Positions 24,201 to 29,626 of a stretch of 64,000 nt of DNA are shown here, piece after piece. A program made the position numbers and the translations under genes. The DNA comes from Durusdinium trenchii (lineage: Eukaryota; Sar; Dinophyceae; Suessiales; Symbiodiniaceae), in assembly GCA_963970005.1 (NCBI GenBank), contig CAXAMN010025672.1:207816-271815 (forward strand), written 5' to 3'. Below the pieces are notes generated by a model. It searched no databases, was not told where the DNA came from, and saw only the letters and a list, made by a program, of their open reading frames with translations. The stretch's first letter is position 1, and each line of letters starts with the position of its first letter.

Positions 24201-25820
24201 ATACGGTGGTGCCTGATGCATGTACTGCATCTAGGAATACTTTATGGCTGTAATGGCGGGACTTTGTAACTTGCATGTACGAGGCCTTTTTTTGTTTCAC
24301 TTGCAGCTGTGGAGTTCTGCAATGTGTTCTTCATAAGTCCGGTTTCGATCGCAGTTGGGCAGAATATCTTCGGCTCGGCTCATGAGCTCAGGAACCTCCT
24401 CCTTCATTCTGGCATGTTTGGTGACCCAAATGTCGACTCCAAGCGTGTCCTACTTCACCGGGCATACATCAACTTCAAGCAATTTTGCAGCGCTAAAGGG
24501 ATCTACTGCAGTCAGCCGGCATTCCAGGAGAAGCTTGCAACTTGGCAGACCTGTGAATCAGCGTTCAAATTGGCATCCATGCCAAGTCAATGTGCGCAAT
24601 CTTACCAGTCACTGTACGCAATAGATGCCACCGGCCCGCACCAAGTTGTATCAAAAGAACGGGGATGTGCTGTTGATCGCGAAGGCTTACAATGGACGAT
24701 GCATTATGCAATGGCTTACGGAAGTCGTTGCTGCTTTGCCTGAGCAGTTTGCAGCTGTGGATCCCAGGACGCCCATCATTGCACTCGCAATGCGCCATGT
24801 TTGCAACAGGTGCATGTTCCTGACTAACGCCTGCCACACACACAACGGCTCCATTTCCGAGAAGTAATTAGTGCATTTATATCAACTGTTGATCGACTTA
24901 ATATGCTCGTGGGTTCTGCCCAGCCATGCACTGCATGCAGCCCCCACTGCTCAGTTATGTCGTCTGGGATTTGATTACAGAACTTCTTCAGAATTAACAT
25001 GTATATGCGGGCGATGCTGCTATTTGCTGATCCTATATTCTATAAATTATAAACCCATGCACGGTGTGCTGTGCGCACTCATGATCATGATCACGATCGC
25101 TTTCATCTCACCAGGTTTGCCTTCGACATCCTTCGACTGTGCTTTCCGTCCGAACCTCCCTGTCCAGACCAGGTTGCATCTCAGCCGATTTGTGCATTGC
25201 GTTGAGGCCGCCAGTCGCTTCATGAAGCTTGCCAGCAGCGCCACGCAAGCGCACACATGAGTTGAACAAAATGTGGGTCAGTTACGAATTACTAATATAG
25301 CTAGCTTGTACAGGTTAGACAGCCAATCCTAAAGGGATCAACTAATATAAATCACTCTAATTTGGATATTTTTGAGGACTGAAGCTGAAGCCCGGGAAGC
25401 CTTCCACCATGGTACATCCTTTGTTGGATATTGGCTGAGATTGGCAAGAATTTCATTGAGGCCTTTTTACCGGCATGTTTATACTGCATGTTTCTTCATC
25501 ATGCAATAAAACTTTAAACAACAATGACGTTTGAATGTTTCTAGCTGCTAGAGCATAATAATGTGTTGAATCCACTGATCCTGCTGTTGTGTGCAACCCA
25601 ACAAGGCAAAATCGCCAAGAATGGTTTGTTCGCCCGAAACTTCACGTGTCTCGGCAGACGTTTTTAGTGTTGGGGTTCCAACCCATTGTAATCCATCCTA
25701 CCTTCCTAGCTAGGCCTTTATGCATATTTGCAGATCAATCATGACGTGCAGAGCCTTGGCAATAACCTTTACATGGACCGTGCGTGCTATGCAATATTCT
25801 TGTTCATGGCCCTGGCCTGA
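5922..25820 (+). CDS. Giant multi-exon dinoflagellate-specific gene, or two adjacent genes, of probable mobile origin
   Basis: This is the overall model. About 40 plus-strand exon candidates follow one another at 100-400 base spacing. Many consecutive ones join in phase through AG-ending introns whose donors are GT, GC or GA. Encoded in order are acidic and arginine/lysine-rich tracts, a GGPEAAW-type domain, a domain with methyltransferase-like motifs, a charged linker ending near HARYMRFS, a conserved domain around LQILMDEWLSC, a Lys-rich coiled coil and a transposase-like domain with GD, GDW and CxxC motifs. From memory, each of these pieces belongs to families present in very many copies in Symbiodiniaceae genomes. 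Two joins in the methyltransferase-like part conflict in phase, so it may be partly decayed. A split into two genes near 15.4-16.0 kb is possible. Function is not known; mobility is inferred. Confidence 0.55.
6050..6101. repeat. TG microsatellite at an intron end
   Basis: An interrupted (TG/CG)n tract directly precedes the CAG acceptor at 6102 and so forms the tract next to the 3' splice site. Confidence 0.8.
6413..6600 (+). CDS. Exon candidate, reading frame uncertain
   Basis: A TTTGCAG acceptor precedes two overlapping open frames. The phase expected from the previous exon gives RALGKRTSLKSRDVSS. A different frame gives the more protein-like KVPKWNFIIVDKDHVG. I cannot choose between them. 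Confidence 0.35.
6700..6791 (+). CDS. Exon of the giant locus
   Basis: The exon begins after CTTCAAAG and ends in phase before a GTGGGC donor. It encodes DQKVENDMNYPFLLDYLAS and a proline-rich end. No family was recognised. Confidence 0.5.
6934..7032 (+). CDS. Exon of the giant locus
   Basis: A CACGTGCAG acceptor joins in phase to the previous exon and opens HGKTTCVQEALAWCSHHYRL, continuing through NPFKEIALHEALP to a GTGGAC donor. The 3' end is a best guess; the frame stays open to the TGA at 7060. The family is not recognised. Confidence 0.45.
7163..7296 (+). CDS. Exon candidate, basic
   Basis: After the CATCCCAG acceptor one frame stays open until a GTAATT donor and encodes a basic stretch including RPGLRQKVASSVAVWRMSFR. 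A second frame (QVDQAWAETEGGIIRG) is also open, so the frame is uncertain. Confidence 0.4.
7525..7654 (+). CDS. Exon candidate, frame ambiguous
   Basis: An ACCAG acceptor precedes a frame reading KADNKLNPFHGRKGHTKM and then a leucine-rich end that stops at 7652-7654. An alternative Gln-rich frame is open further. It fits the exon spacing of the locus, but no motif settles the frame. Confidence 0.3.
7783..8000 (+). CDS. Two short exons, the second Arg/Gly-rich
   Basis: A strong polypyrimidine tract and CAG precede 7783, where one frame gives VQILDPLATLNGS before a GTATTG donor. The next exon starts at 7905 after AACCAG in the matching phase and reads EHGMLSPDGRKTPTRGRGAA, ending at 8000 before GTCACA. 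This short basic stretch precedes the acidic exon at 8.1 kb. Confidence 0.45.
8113..8695 (+). CDS. Acidic low-complexity exon
   Basis: The exon follows ATTGCAG and has a long open frame rich in Glu, Ser and Pro. A polyglutamate cluster (EESAEEEEQTQDE) lies near the middle and CDSDEEKK near the end. A phase-0 GT donor lies near 8687 or 8696 and is compatible with the next exon. The region 8113-8200 may contain a small extra intron. It is a probable disordered region; no enzymatic motif is seen. Confidence 0.5.
8815..8931 (+). CDS. Exon with canonical splice sites
   Basis: A 39-codon exon between a GATGCAG acceptor and a GTAAAA donor encodes DRKPLAAPVEIPQSLEAQAD and continues as a helical, acidic segment ending HKAEM. 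Both ends are in phase 0 and it joins cleanly to 9230. It is likely a linker helix. Confidence 0.6.
9230..9994 (+). CDS. Large Arg/Gly- and Lys-rich exon
   Basis: A pyrimidine tract ending TCTTGAG precedes 9230. The exon encodes an alanine-rich helix, a DEEEEVEAK acidic cluster, and seven consecutive RG dipeptides near residues 45-60. A Pro/Lys-rich stretch follows, with a duplicated DEAHDEAHDEA and a basic SMSRSPASKKQK region. It ends in phase 0 before GTGGAA. RG and SR tracts suggest nucleic-acid binding or nuclear localisation; this is inference. The antisense Pro/Arg frames are shadows of the repeats. Confidence 0.6.
10107..10192 (+). CDS. Exon leading into the GGPEAAW domain
   Basis: After GGCTCCAG the exon encodes EEKMNVLRAIAEQDEFLILP and ends ADAMC plus two bases, before GTCTTG. 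The phase-2 end matches exactly the one-base start of the exon at 10472, giving CGSFTLYPPDD across the junction. Phase agreement over four exons here supports an intact gene. Confidence 0.65.
10472..10541 (+). CDS. SFTLYPPDD exon of the GGPEAAW domain
   Basis: Bounded by CGCCAAG and a GTGCCG donor, the exon encodes SFTLYPPDDVKKKSSSNL followed by SNIGV. From memory, the same family in Symbiodiniaceae starts with a similar (S)(F/Y)T(L/I) strand and a SIGV motif. It ends in phase 0 to join 10890. Confidence 0.65.
10890..11071 (+). CDS. Core exon of the GGPEAAW domain
   Basis: From ACTACAG the frame reads through VHESEQFMVQCPPKIFHLSK to GVTITWNTHGGPEAA and ends on a GT donor two bases into a codon. 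The W-x3-GG-x3-A pattern is the hallmark of a small, lineage-specific dinoflagellate domain of unknown function as I remember it. The next exon supplies the conserved Trp. Confidence 0.7.
11276..11315 (+). CDS. 40-base exon completing the GGPEAAW domain
   Basis: This exon begins after GCTTTCAG with one base that completes an alanine codon, then encodes WNLAKEAAGWPYK and ends at a consensus GTAAGC donor. The reading GGPEAA-WNLAKEAAGW across the splice matches the recalled family pattern AW-x2-AK-x3-GW. Confidence 0.75.
11316..12471 (+). other. Intronic stretch with possible small exons
   Basis: Between two supported exons, 11755-11800 could encode GVNPPVQQALKDL after a TTGCACAG acceptor, and 12213-12290 could encode DFRNAAWTAQIHEAGALLKL after ACAAAG. 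Both are protein-like but too short to anchor. The rest is AT-rich intron-like sequence. Confidence 0.35.
12472..12690 (+). CDS. Exon candidate before the methyltransferase-like part
   Basis: The open frame encodes ILVGSYMDELFENIILNLAA, then CIYVILSHKKFHLANPAG and a basic end. It is protein-like and correctly ordered, but the splice sites are not fixed. The family is not recognised. Confidence 0.35.
12861..12927 (+). CDS. Methyltransferase-like domain, exon 1 (motif I-like)
   Basis: After TGACTGAG the frame encodes DLMVVDAFCGQGEITRAFSL. VVDAFCGQGEI resembles the glycine-rich SAM-binding motif I (F-x-G-x-G) of cytosine-C5 methyltransferases. From memory, a Symbiodiniaceae family begins VVDAFAGEGEI. 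The donor is probably GA at 12928, because the frame meets TAA two codons later. Confidence 0.6.
13377..13443 (+). CDS. Methyltransferase-like domain, exon 2
   Basis: From GGTAAG the frame reads EYMQHMGQNGQPALRACFDLL. Its place between motif I and the PPC exon and its leucine-rich end fit the helix preceding the PC motif in this family. The 3' end is uncertain; a GC donor near 13439 would keep phase. Confidence 0.4.
13722..13880 (+). CDS. Methyltransferase-like domain, exon 3 (GPPCNSW)
   Basis: The exon encodes NILLMVLRLKRRGLLVGGPP then CNSWIFINAATHGRRKDNIF and ends SDAT plus two bases. GGPPCNSW occupies the place of the catalytic PC loop (motif IV) of C5 methyltransferases. The R-x-DN-x-G pattern that follows is typical of the dinoflagellate family. 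A GA donor at 13881 joins in phase to 13979, restoring DATAITCRFILLGL. Confidence 0.7.
13979..14126 (+). CDS. Methyltransferase-like domain, exon 4 (EQPSSS)
   Basis: After AGCCAAG the exon encodes ITCRFILLGLVAIARDAFFL then GEQPSSSLMTDFPYMLFM and ends YWSK before GTGAGC. EQP after a hydrophobic strand sits where C5 methyltransferases carry the ENV motif (VI). The intron before it is GA-AG and 98 bases long. Confidence 0.7.
14249..14308 (+). CDS. Methyltransferase-like domain, exon 5
   Basis: The frame SPMGAYGHPNTKPTKMFGT matches the recalled family pattern (W)MGAFGH-x2-LKPT-x2-FG. Its phase does not agree with the GTGAGC donor of the previous exon, and a TGA follows at 14309. Either the boundaries are unusual or this part carries a one-base frameshift. 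Confidence 0.5.
14358..14541 (+). CDS. Methyltransferase-like domain, exon 6 (basic tail)
   Basis: The frame encodes MHHPRPYMQRFKRKLSAADK and continues KRRINKNKAIKKF to NKTTGKNP before a GTGTAG donor. A lysine/arginine-rich helix at this position is usual in the recalled family. The exact 5' end is uncertain. Confidence 0.5.
14726..14864 (+). CDS. Methyltransferase-like domain, exon 7
   Basis: After GTGTAAG the exon encodes TGSDGLKRSAIYPSKFAEFL and continues to VFYTQMVRGKINK, ending on a GC donor (GCAAGG). The pattern GLK-x-S-x-x-YP-x-x-F closes the domain in the family as I recall it. The join to the previous exon is one base out of phase. Confidence 0.5.
14865..15837 (+). other. Spacer with weak exon-like pieces
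   Basis: This part holds an AT-rich tract at 14880-14930. A short frame near 15310-15380 reads KWRHARLAAFRADLQKRV, and another near 15606-15763 has no motif. None has securely paired splice sites. It may be the gap between two genes. Confidence 0.3.
15838..15992. repeat. CGTGAACC-type short repeat cluster
   Basis: About ten copies of GTGAAC or CGTGAACCA, some followed by a CCATTTTAAAG step, are crowded into 155 bases. A related cluster (CCGTGAACCATAAGTACCAT) lies at 26.57 kb. The two mark the start and end of the second half of the exon-dense locus, which may be a boundary signal. Confidence 0.6.
16068..16208 (+). CDS. Exon candidate, coiled coil
   Basis: The frame encodes ADVALQRAADRARRRVDLEV then ALARIQREVGYEIATEYHEL, a charged helix with a heptad-like leucine/alanine pattern. 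It could be the first exon of the second half. Splice sites are not certain. Confidence 0.35.
16759..17990 (+). CDS. Long Lys/Ser/Glu-rich linker exon ending near HARYMRFS
   Basis: The frame is open from 16759 (ATG at 16864) for over 400 codons. It contains a KKKCKRSNKKKKKQ basic cluster near residue 80, Ser/Thr/Pro-rich stretches and runs of Asp and Glu around residues 290-330. The end reads EKTPEQKAAHARYMRFSRSL, a signature I remember from many Symbiodiniaceae proteins just before the domain in the next exon. A GA or GC donor probably lies at 17979-17995, since the continuation to 18090 lacks the family pattern. Most of the exon is likely disordered; function is unknown. Confidence 0.65.
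18450..18767 (+). CDS. Conserved dinoflagellate domain (LQILMDEWLSC)
   Basis: The frame reads GTEKLQILMDEWLSCQGAWT, KSAFYQRVMEKRSMSQRGAR, VWLTQHQIAEKY, then DPELFRTQTKLHPDDPSE. I recall the same series (L-x-x-L-x-E-x-L-x-C-x-G-x-W-x-KS, RG-x-R-x-W, DPEL, HPD-x-P) in a high-copy family of unknown function. A phase-0 GA donor at 18768 would join directly to EMRLFLVWDS, as the family requires. The acceptor is not fixed. Confidence 0.7.
19172..19396 (+). CDS. Exon: FLVWD strand plus Ser/Lys tract
   Basis: After CCTTGCAG the exon encodes EMRLFLVWDSDVIAEQTDHV, VESLFESIDDGLESDDASEG, then KK- and SS-rich tracts ending SVSEEK before a GC donor. The order (strand, acidic helix, SDDA, Lys/Ser-rich) matches the recalled family. 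It joins in phase to 19533. Confidence 0.7.
19533..19727 (+). CDS. Lys/Gly-rich and coiled-coil exon
   Basis: Starting after GGGCAG, repeated GKK/GGK units give a strongly basic run. This is followed by a charged helix (ERLQKEKEQMEKEEAREKAK) ending VLNKGKK before a GC donor (GCATTG). It is exactly 65 codons with both ends in phase 0. It is likely a nuclear-localising basic tract plus coiled coil; antisense Leu-rich frames are shadows. Confidence 0.65.
20025..20112 (+). CDS. Exon after the coiled coil
   Basis: A CGCCACAG acceptor opens TLSTLNDKIVDACSKEKIVS in phase with the previous exon. The pattern resembles the A-L-x-x-L-x-x-K-I helix that follows the Lys-rich tract in the recalled family. 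The 3' boundary is approximate (GC donor near 20113). Confidence 0.5.
20640..20729 (+). CDS. 30-codon exon of the giant locus
   Basis: Between GATATCAG and a GA donor the frame encodes AHALDSIPNEEGAFNANQTG and KKGTVHKGFG. It is exactly 30 codons. No domain was recognised; placement and phase favour coding. Confidence 0.45.
21094..21238 (+). CDS. Exon of the giant locus
   Basis: The exon begins after ACCCGGGAG and encodes KWLGMDWLRSPELKKAIWNQ, then LSKKKNALCDLRGQIQTN to AWLNSL, ending before GTATTC in phase 0. In-frame stops flank it on both sides, so the open span coincides with the splice sites. The family is not recognised. Confidence 0.5.
21376..21606 (+). CDS. Exon upstream of the transposase-like domain
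   Basis: The frame encodes SIDIMHGCHVLVNDPFPANM and QLPHLLRRFK, with a possible GTGGAG donor. If unspliced it continues VEKLDPLCETAKTLISEY to a TGA. The first part resembles the region preceding the transposase-like core in recalled homologues (DV-x-GC-H... LPFLLP). Confidence 0.4.
   Translation: MCSKPVLEYGVSRTSIDIMHGCHVLVNDPFPANMNTVQLPHLLRRFKVEKLDPLCETAKTLISEYKDLLIRVNLAK
22442..22620 (+). CDS. Weak exon candidate
   Basis: The frame MPANPATYYPVQLRGALLAK continues CQILGQRFRPDPHNTVLIPS. It is Pro/Tyr-rich and protein-like, but the boundaries are not established. Confidence 0.3.
23182..23922 (+). CDS. Transposase-like domain, main exon
   Basis: This 247-codon exon starts after CAAATCAG in phase 0 (EVSYLNIPVKYKDGNGRIVI). 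Motifs in order: WPIIDVHETM, RLKYWRTSKEHGEKWA, PIGIYGDSAK, VILWRPSSVRWSRFLIFAIP, a WSCNHAFSGRFPD segment, FRGDWGWHKKIWRF, YVCHLCDAKG, ending NRIPSRL before GTTTGT. I remember this series clearly from a very high-copy dinoflagellate family. The early GD, later GDW and CxxC arrangement resembles the acidic residues and zinc knuckle of KDZ/Plavaka-type DDE transposases; that relation is my inference. Confidence 0.75.
24307..24536 (+). CDS. Transposase-like domain, exon 2
   Basis: After CTTGCAG the exon encodes an N-terminal strand, GSAHELRNLLLHSGMFGDP, then HRAYINFKQFCSAKGIYCSQ and PAFQEKL. Recalled homologues show GSAL-x-x-L and Y-x-x-F-K-x-W/F-C then CSQ-x-x-F here. It ends on a GC donor and joins in phase to 24646. 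Confidence 0.7.
24646..24798 (+). CDS. Transposase-like domain, exon 3 (KNGDVLLIAKAYNGR)
   Basis: The exon encodes LYQKNGDVLLIAKAYNGRCI and MQWLTEVVAALPEQF, then an Asp/Arg-rich turn to ALAMRH before GTTTGC. KNGD-x-x-x-x-AKAYNGR is the strongest signature of the family as I know it. The intron before it is GC-AG and 109 bases. Confidence 0.75.
25168..25223 (+). CDS. Transposase-like domain, small exon 4
   Basis: After a pyrimidine tract ending TGTCCAG the exon encodes TRLHLSRFVHCVEAASRF plus two bases of the next codon. A GA donor at 25224 lets it join to the next exon as ASRFMTEAEA, matching the recalled A-x-RFLT-x-x-EA pattern. Confidence 0.55.
25377..25460 (+). CDS. Transposase-like domain, exon 5
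   Basis: The exon encodes TEAEAREAFHHGTSFVGYWL and RLARISL. In homologues this is EA-x-x-A-x-x-G-x-x-F-x-x-x-Y-x-x-LA-x-x-SL. A GC donor (AG/GCCTTT) joins to 25606 in phase as SLRQNRQEW. Confidence 0.6.
25606..25645 (+). CDS. Transposase-like domain, 40-base exon 6 (RPKLH)
   Basis: Between CAACAAG and GTGTCT the exon reads QNRQEWFVRPKLH. RPKLH preceded by W is a fixed signature in the family as I recall it. Its size and exact phase on both sides argue for a real microexon. Confidence 0.65.
25734..25820 (+). CDS. Transposase-like domain, last exon seen
   Basis: After ATTTGCAG the exon continues in phase 0 with INHDVQSLGNNLYMDRACYA and a hydrophobic end, with TGA at 25818-25820. H-x-x-H-x-V after RPKLH is expected. 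The usual NPR-x-F...DED stretch is not seen, so the domain may be truncated here or continue past another splice. Confidence 0.45.
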   Translation: MNHDVQSLGNNLYMDRACYAIFLFMALA

Positions 25821-26554
25821 ATTGGTTTGTTTTTGGCCAGTACGAATTGAGGATCGAACCCCAGGTATTATCATTGCTTCGCAGATGAAGATGCGATGTC
25901 TTGGGTGAAAAGCCACTCTGCGAAAAGAAACATAAAAAATAGACTGTTGAAAGACACCCACTAGCATGTACTGTCGTGTATAATTGCTTGTTTGATTGGT
26001 GGGTCCATCCTCGAGCTTGCCGGAACTTCTGGACCCAGGCACCTATGGACGAGCGCACGCTCTTCACAGAATCCGCTGGATAGTTCGATGTGGCCGGCTC
26101 CGGATCCTTTCTTCAATTGATATCATACTAGTCCGCTGGTTTTTCCAACTCCTAGTAGCCTGTAGCATCTGACCTGTGCAACCTGTTTGACATGCATGCA
26201 TGCCAAGTTCTATACAGGAGTGGAGTAGGAGGAGTTGGATCGAAGAGCTTTTGACTCATTTGATCAAGTTTTGTGGTGCACTGAGCCAACTAGTTGATAT
26301 AAGGATCGCTGCAACGAAGATGAAGGTGAAAATGCTTCTCGCCTAGAAACCTTTCTCTCACCGTGGAGGTTGTTTTGAACTTGTGCTGATTCGTTTCGTT
26401 CGATGATCAACTCTTGCAATGATATTTTCAAAAGGGTTTGTAGTACACCTTCCCGCCCTTGAATGGCCAAGGCTGAACAGATCGGTGGCTGCAAGATTTG
26501 CCAAGGGCCGCGCATGAAAAGTTGGAGATGTGGCTGTGTGGAGGGTCATGCAAA

Positions 26555-26640
26555 CATGCCACCGTGAATCCCGTGAACCATAAGTACCATTTCCAAAATA
26601 GTACTTCATGAACCGACCATTTTTTAAATAGCCTTTTGAA
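26555..26640. repeat. GTGAACCAT / CGACCATTTTTT cluster
   Basis: CCGTGAATCCCGTGAACCAT, then TACCATTTCC and CGACCATTTTTTAAATAG. The first part resembles the cluster at 15.84 kb and the last part resembles the hairpin at 5.11 kb. Confidence 0.45.
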
Positions 26641-27439
26641 GCTGAGGGTATATAATCTATAACCTCAAAACCACAAATCGTTTAGTGTTGTTAGGTAAGT
26701 GTTGACGGTTAGGTAAGTGTTGACGGAAAATGGAAGTGGCAGGGTAGGATGAACTCTCCTTGTTCCACCAGAAAAGCTCAAGCCAACACGAGGCCAGCAT
26801 CTTATGCTAAGCATTCGCCAGTCTTGGTCTTTTCTTGCAGGAATAAAGCACAAGCTTGTATCATTAGCTGAGTCAGTTGCCCATCGTCCGAAGTAAGGCA
26901 GTTGTGGCCCAAGTGTCAAAGTACACTCTTAAAGATTCTTGAAAGCTTCGGCCGTGACGTGTCAACGGGCGTCACGATGTGCGCCATGGCTTCCAACAAC
27001 ATGTCCAACGCTCCGATGCCCTCCACGTTGCGGCAAGGGCAACCTGGATTGGAACCAGCTGATTCTAGAAGCGTCAAAGATTTTGAGGGTTCCCGCAAAT
27101 TTCAAATGATCCCAAAAAGGATCTTTAAAGGGACGTTGTAGGACACAGGGAATCCCATGATTCGGAGGGTCACCTATTTTGAGAAACACCCAGTGTGAGT
27201 GTGTGTGTATGTGTGCGTGTAAACGTTCTACGCGGATCCCTTGTCGACGTCGGCTGTGGAGCTGTTTCGACCTTGTGATCCAGTTGGCGTGGTTAAAAGG
27301 GCAGAGGGTCCGATGCGGTCGTTTGGAGCCGGGGCGCAGGCTCTCCTGCCATTTTCGCAGCAAGAAACTCCAAACATTGTTGCATGATGTTGCATGAGAA
27401 GTGTGCGCAAGAAGCACTCACACTTGTCCAGAGTTTCAT

Positions 27440-27850
27440 GTCAAAGACCTTGAGATCTAGAGGTCTGAGGTCTAGAGGTGTAGAAGCAGAAGGCCTAGAA
27501 TTTAACCAGAGAGATCTAGAGATCTGGAGGTCTAGAAGTGTTTACATCCAGAAAGATCAAGAGATCTGCAGGTCTAGAGCTCTTGAGTTCCAGAGAGGTC
27601 TTGAGATCTAGAGTTCTGGAGGCCTAGAGATGTAGAGGTCTCTAGATCTAGAGGCCTTGAGATCTAGAGGTCCAGAGGTTTTGAGTCTAGAAAGGTAGAG
27701 GTCTCAAGGTCTAGAGATGTGGCTTAGAGAGAGCTAGAGGTCTAGAGGCCAAAGATCCAGACCCTACTGATCTGCTTTGTTTGACCTTATATACCATGAG
27801 TTTGACCTTACAATGGGAGAGGTCTAGTCTAGAGATCTAGATCTCAAGGC
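27440..27850. repeat. Degenerate AGATCTAGAGGTCT tandem array
   Basis: About 400 bases made almost entirely of variants of AGATCTAGAGGTC, where GATCT, TCTAGA and GAGGTC steps alternate. The copies are imperfect and without unique spacers, so this is a minisatellite. The short open frames through it are repeat translations. Confidence 0.85.
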
Positions 27851-28955
27851 GGAGTACTTGCAGAAGATACATGGACCAGATCACTATTTGCAGGATCACT
27901 CTAGCAAGATCTCTGAGCACCAGAAAATGGCACACATATGAGAACACACGCATGAGAGCACATAATGCTAACGCCTGCCACGAAACCTGCACATCAAGAT
28001 TTGCATCGCGCTGCTTTGCCAAGGCGTTTCGCAGCAAGAGCGTTTCCAAACCAGCATCAAGATGCCAAAATGCAAAGCTTGAGACTTCTCATTTCTGAAA
28101 ACGAGCCACATGTCCCAAGGTTGCGATTCAATGCACCTGCCATGAAAAGCACAAAGTCCGAAAACGCGCACGGGGAGGGTAGTCCAGGAATGCCCCTGCT
28201 CGGGGCCTAGCAGATTTTGCAAGCCTGTGCAGTCAAAATGCACTATCTCGAGAACACTGCAAATAGCAGCGAATTAGCCGGACACCAGTGCCACCGATCA
28301 AACACCCAGCCTTAACTATTGACATTGGAACCCTTAGTGGGACCACACCCTATTTGAGGAACAAAAGTAATCGGAATGGAAGTTTAATTTTGACCGCAAG
28401 TGAGTGGATAATTGTGCAAAAAGGGGCTTGCAAGTCGCACGGGTTTCTCGTTGTAACAGCTCCATGAACCTTCATGCAAGAAGTATTTGATGTCCGATGT
28501 CTCATGTGATTGAATCGCTACACCCAAACTAGCAGGTGGTAACAACAACGGTCATTCATGCGTTTCACGGTACATAATGTCCATGTATACGTTGAATTTG
28601 TGAACAAACATGTTGTATGCGGATACCTCACCTTAATTGACAGGAACACAATTTGTTTGGTATAGCATTCCACTTTCATGTTCAGGTGTGAGGTTGCTCA
28701 GCATCATTCATCCTATTTTCCAGAGGGTGTTCTCAGTGATCAACAACCTGTTCAAAACATTTCAACCCCTGTTTCCATGAACACCCCGATTCCAAAGGTG
28801 CACAATTTTGGTGACCATGTCGTCCAAGCCCCAACGGATGGGTCCTTTCGGTGCTTTCATTGGGCGCTTCTGGCCTTTCCCTTTGCGGCGACGCAAGGCC
28901 TCCCTCCGCTCCGTTGGGAGCAGCGCCAGCACCTGCCCGCTTGCAACAGTTGCAG

Positions 28956-29033
28956 CAGATCTTGACGCGTTTCGTGGCGCAAGCACGGCGGGCAGATTTG
29001 GGCACCGGAATCCAGACCCCTCAAATCAACAGG
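28956..29033 (+). CDS. Possible N-terminal exon of the vWA gene
   Basis: A pyrimidine-rich tract ending GTTGCAG precedes 26 codons (QILTRFVAQARRADLGTGIQ then TPQINR) that end in phase 0 before GTGTTT. It is helical, with no recognised motif. Assignment to the downstream gene rests on position only. Confidence 0.35.
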
Positions 29034-29537
29034 GTGTTTCTTCGAGTCCTGACTCTGGCCTGACTCCTGAGGGTTTGTCCCCCTGCTATGGATGGTTGGA
29101 CCGAACGATGGGCGAGCTTTGAACACCGAGCCTTTTCGCGTCTGAAGGCGATCGCCGGCAATCTTTCGATCTAAACCTTGTTGGATCCATCATGATCCGT
29201 CAAAGGTCCCATGCAGAGCTTTCACGCGGGGGACCCACCGGGCGAGTTGGGGCGAAGGTGGGGCGAAGACACTCCGTGACAGCCCGGAACCCTGCGCCGG
29301 TCTGTTCTTTTTTTCCAGGTCGACCATAGCGTCCGAGAGGCGGCGGACATGGCTGTTGTGTCATCCCCAAACAGGCAGAACAGGTTGAAACCCTCCGATC
29401 ATCCCTGATCCAAAACATTCCAAAACAGTTGTTCTTTAAAAAATTGTGTGACTCTTTCTTTGGTGGCTTCTTACTGGGCAGACTCCTGCACTTCCCCTCG
29501 GCACGGCCTGGATCTGAAACACAAAAGCTTGCTCCAG

Positions 29538-29626
29538 GCTTCGAGGTCTCAATTGCCGAGGCGACCAAGCGGGAGTGGGATGAGCTGAGACATGGAAGGG
29601 GACAACGCATGATTGATTCACAGAAC
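29538..29626 (+). CDS. Possible upstream exon of the vWA gene
   Basis: After TGCTCCAG the frame reads FEVSIAEATKREWDELRHGR and continues to IDSQN before a GTGTTT donor. It is a charged helix and protein-like. Its link to the vWA exons is not shown by phase. Confidence 0.3.

Larger units (their letters stand above)
25821..28955. other. Gene-poor interval
   Basis: No supported exon. A short tandem duplication of GTTAGGTAAGTGTTGACGG lies at 26.69-26.73 kb and a long degenerate AGATCTAGAGGT array at 27.44-27.85 kb. Overlapping Pro/Arg frames near 28.8-28.95 kb are open on both strands and could hold the N-terminus of the vWA gene that follows. Confidence 0.45.

Noticed and set aside
27440-27850. 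CRISPR-like repeat array
   Set aside because: Repeats are degenerate, contiguous and without unique spacers, and the genome is eukaryotic.
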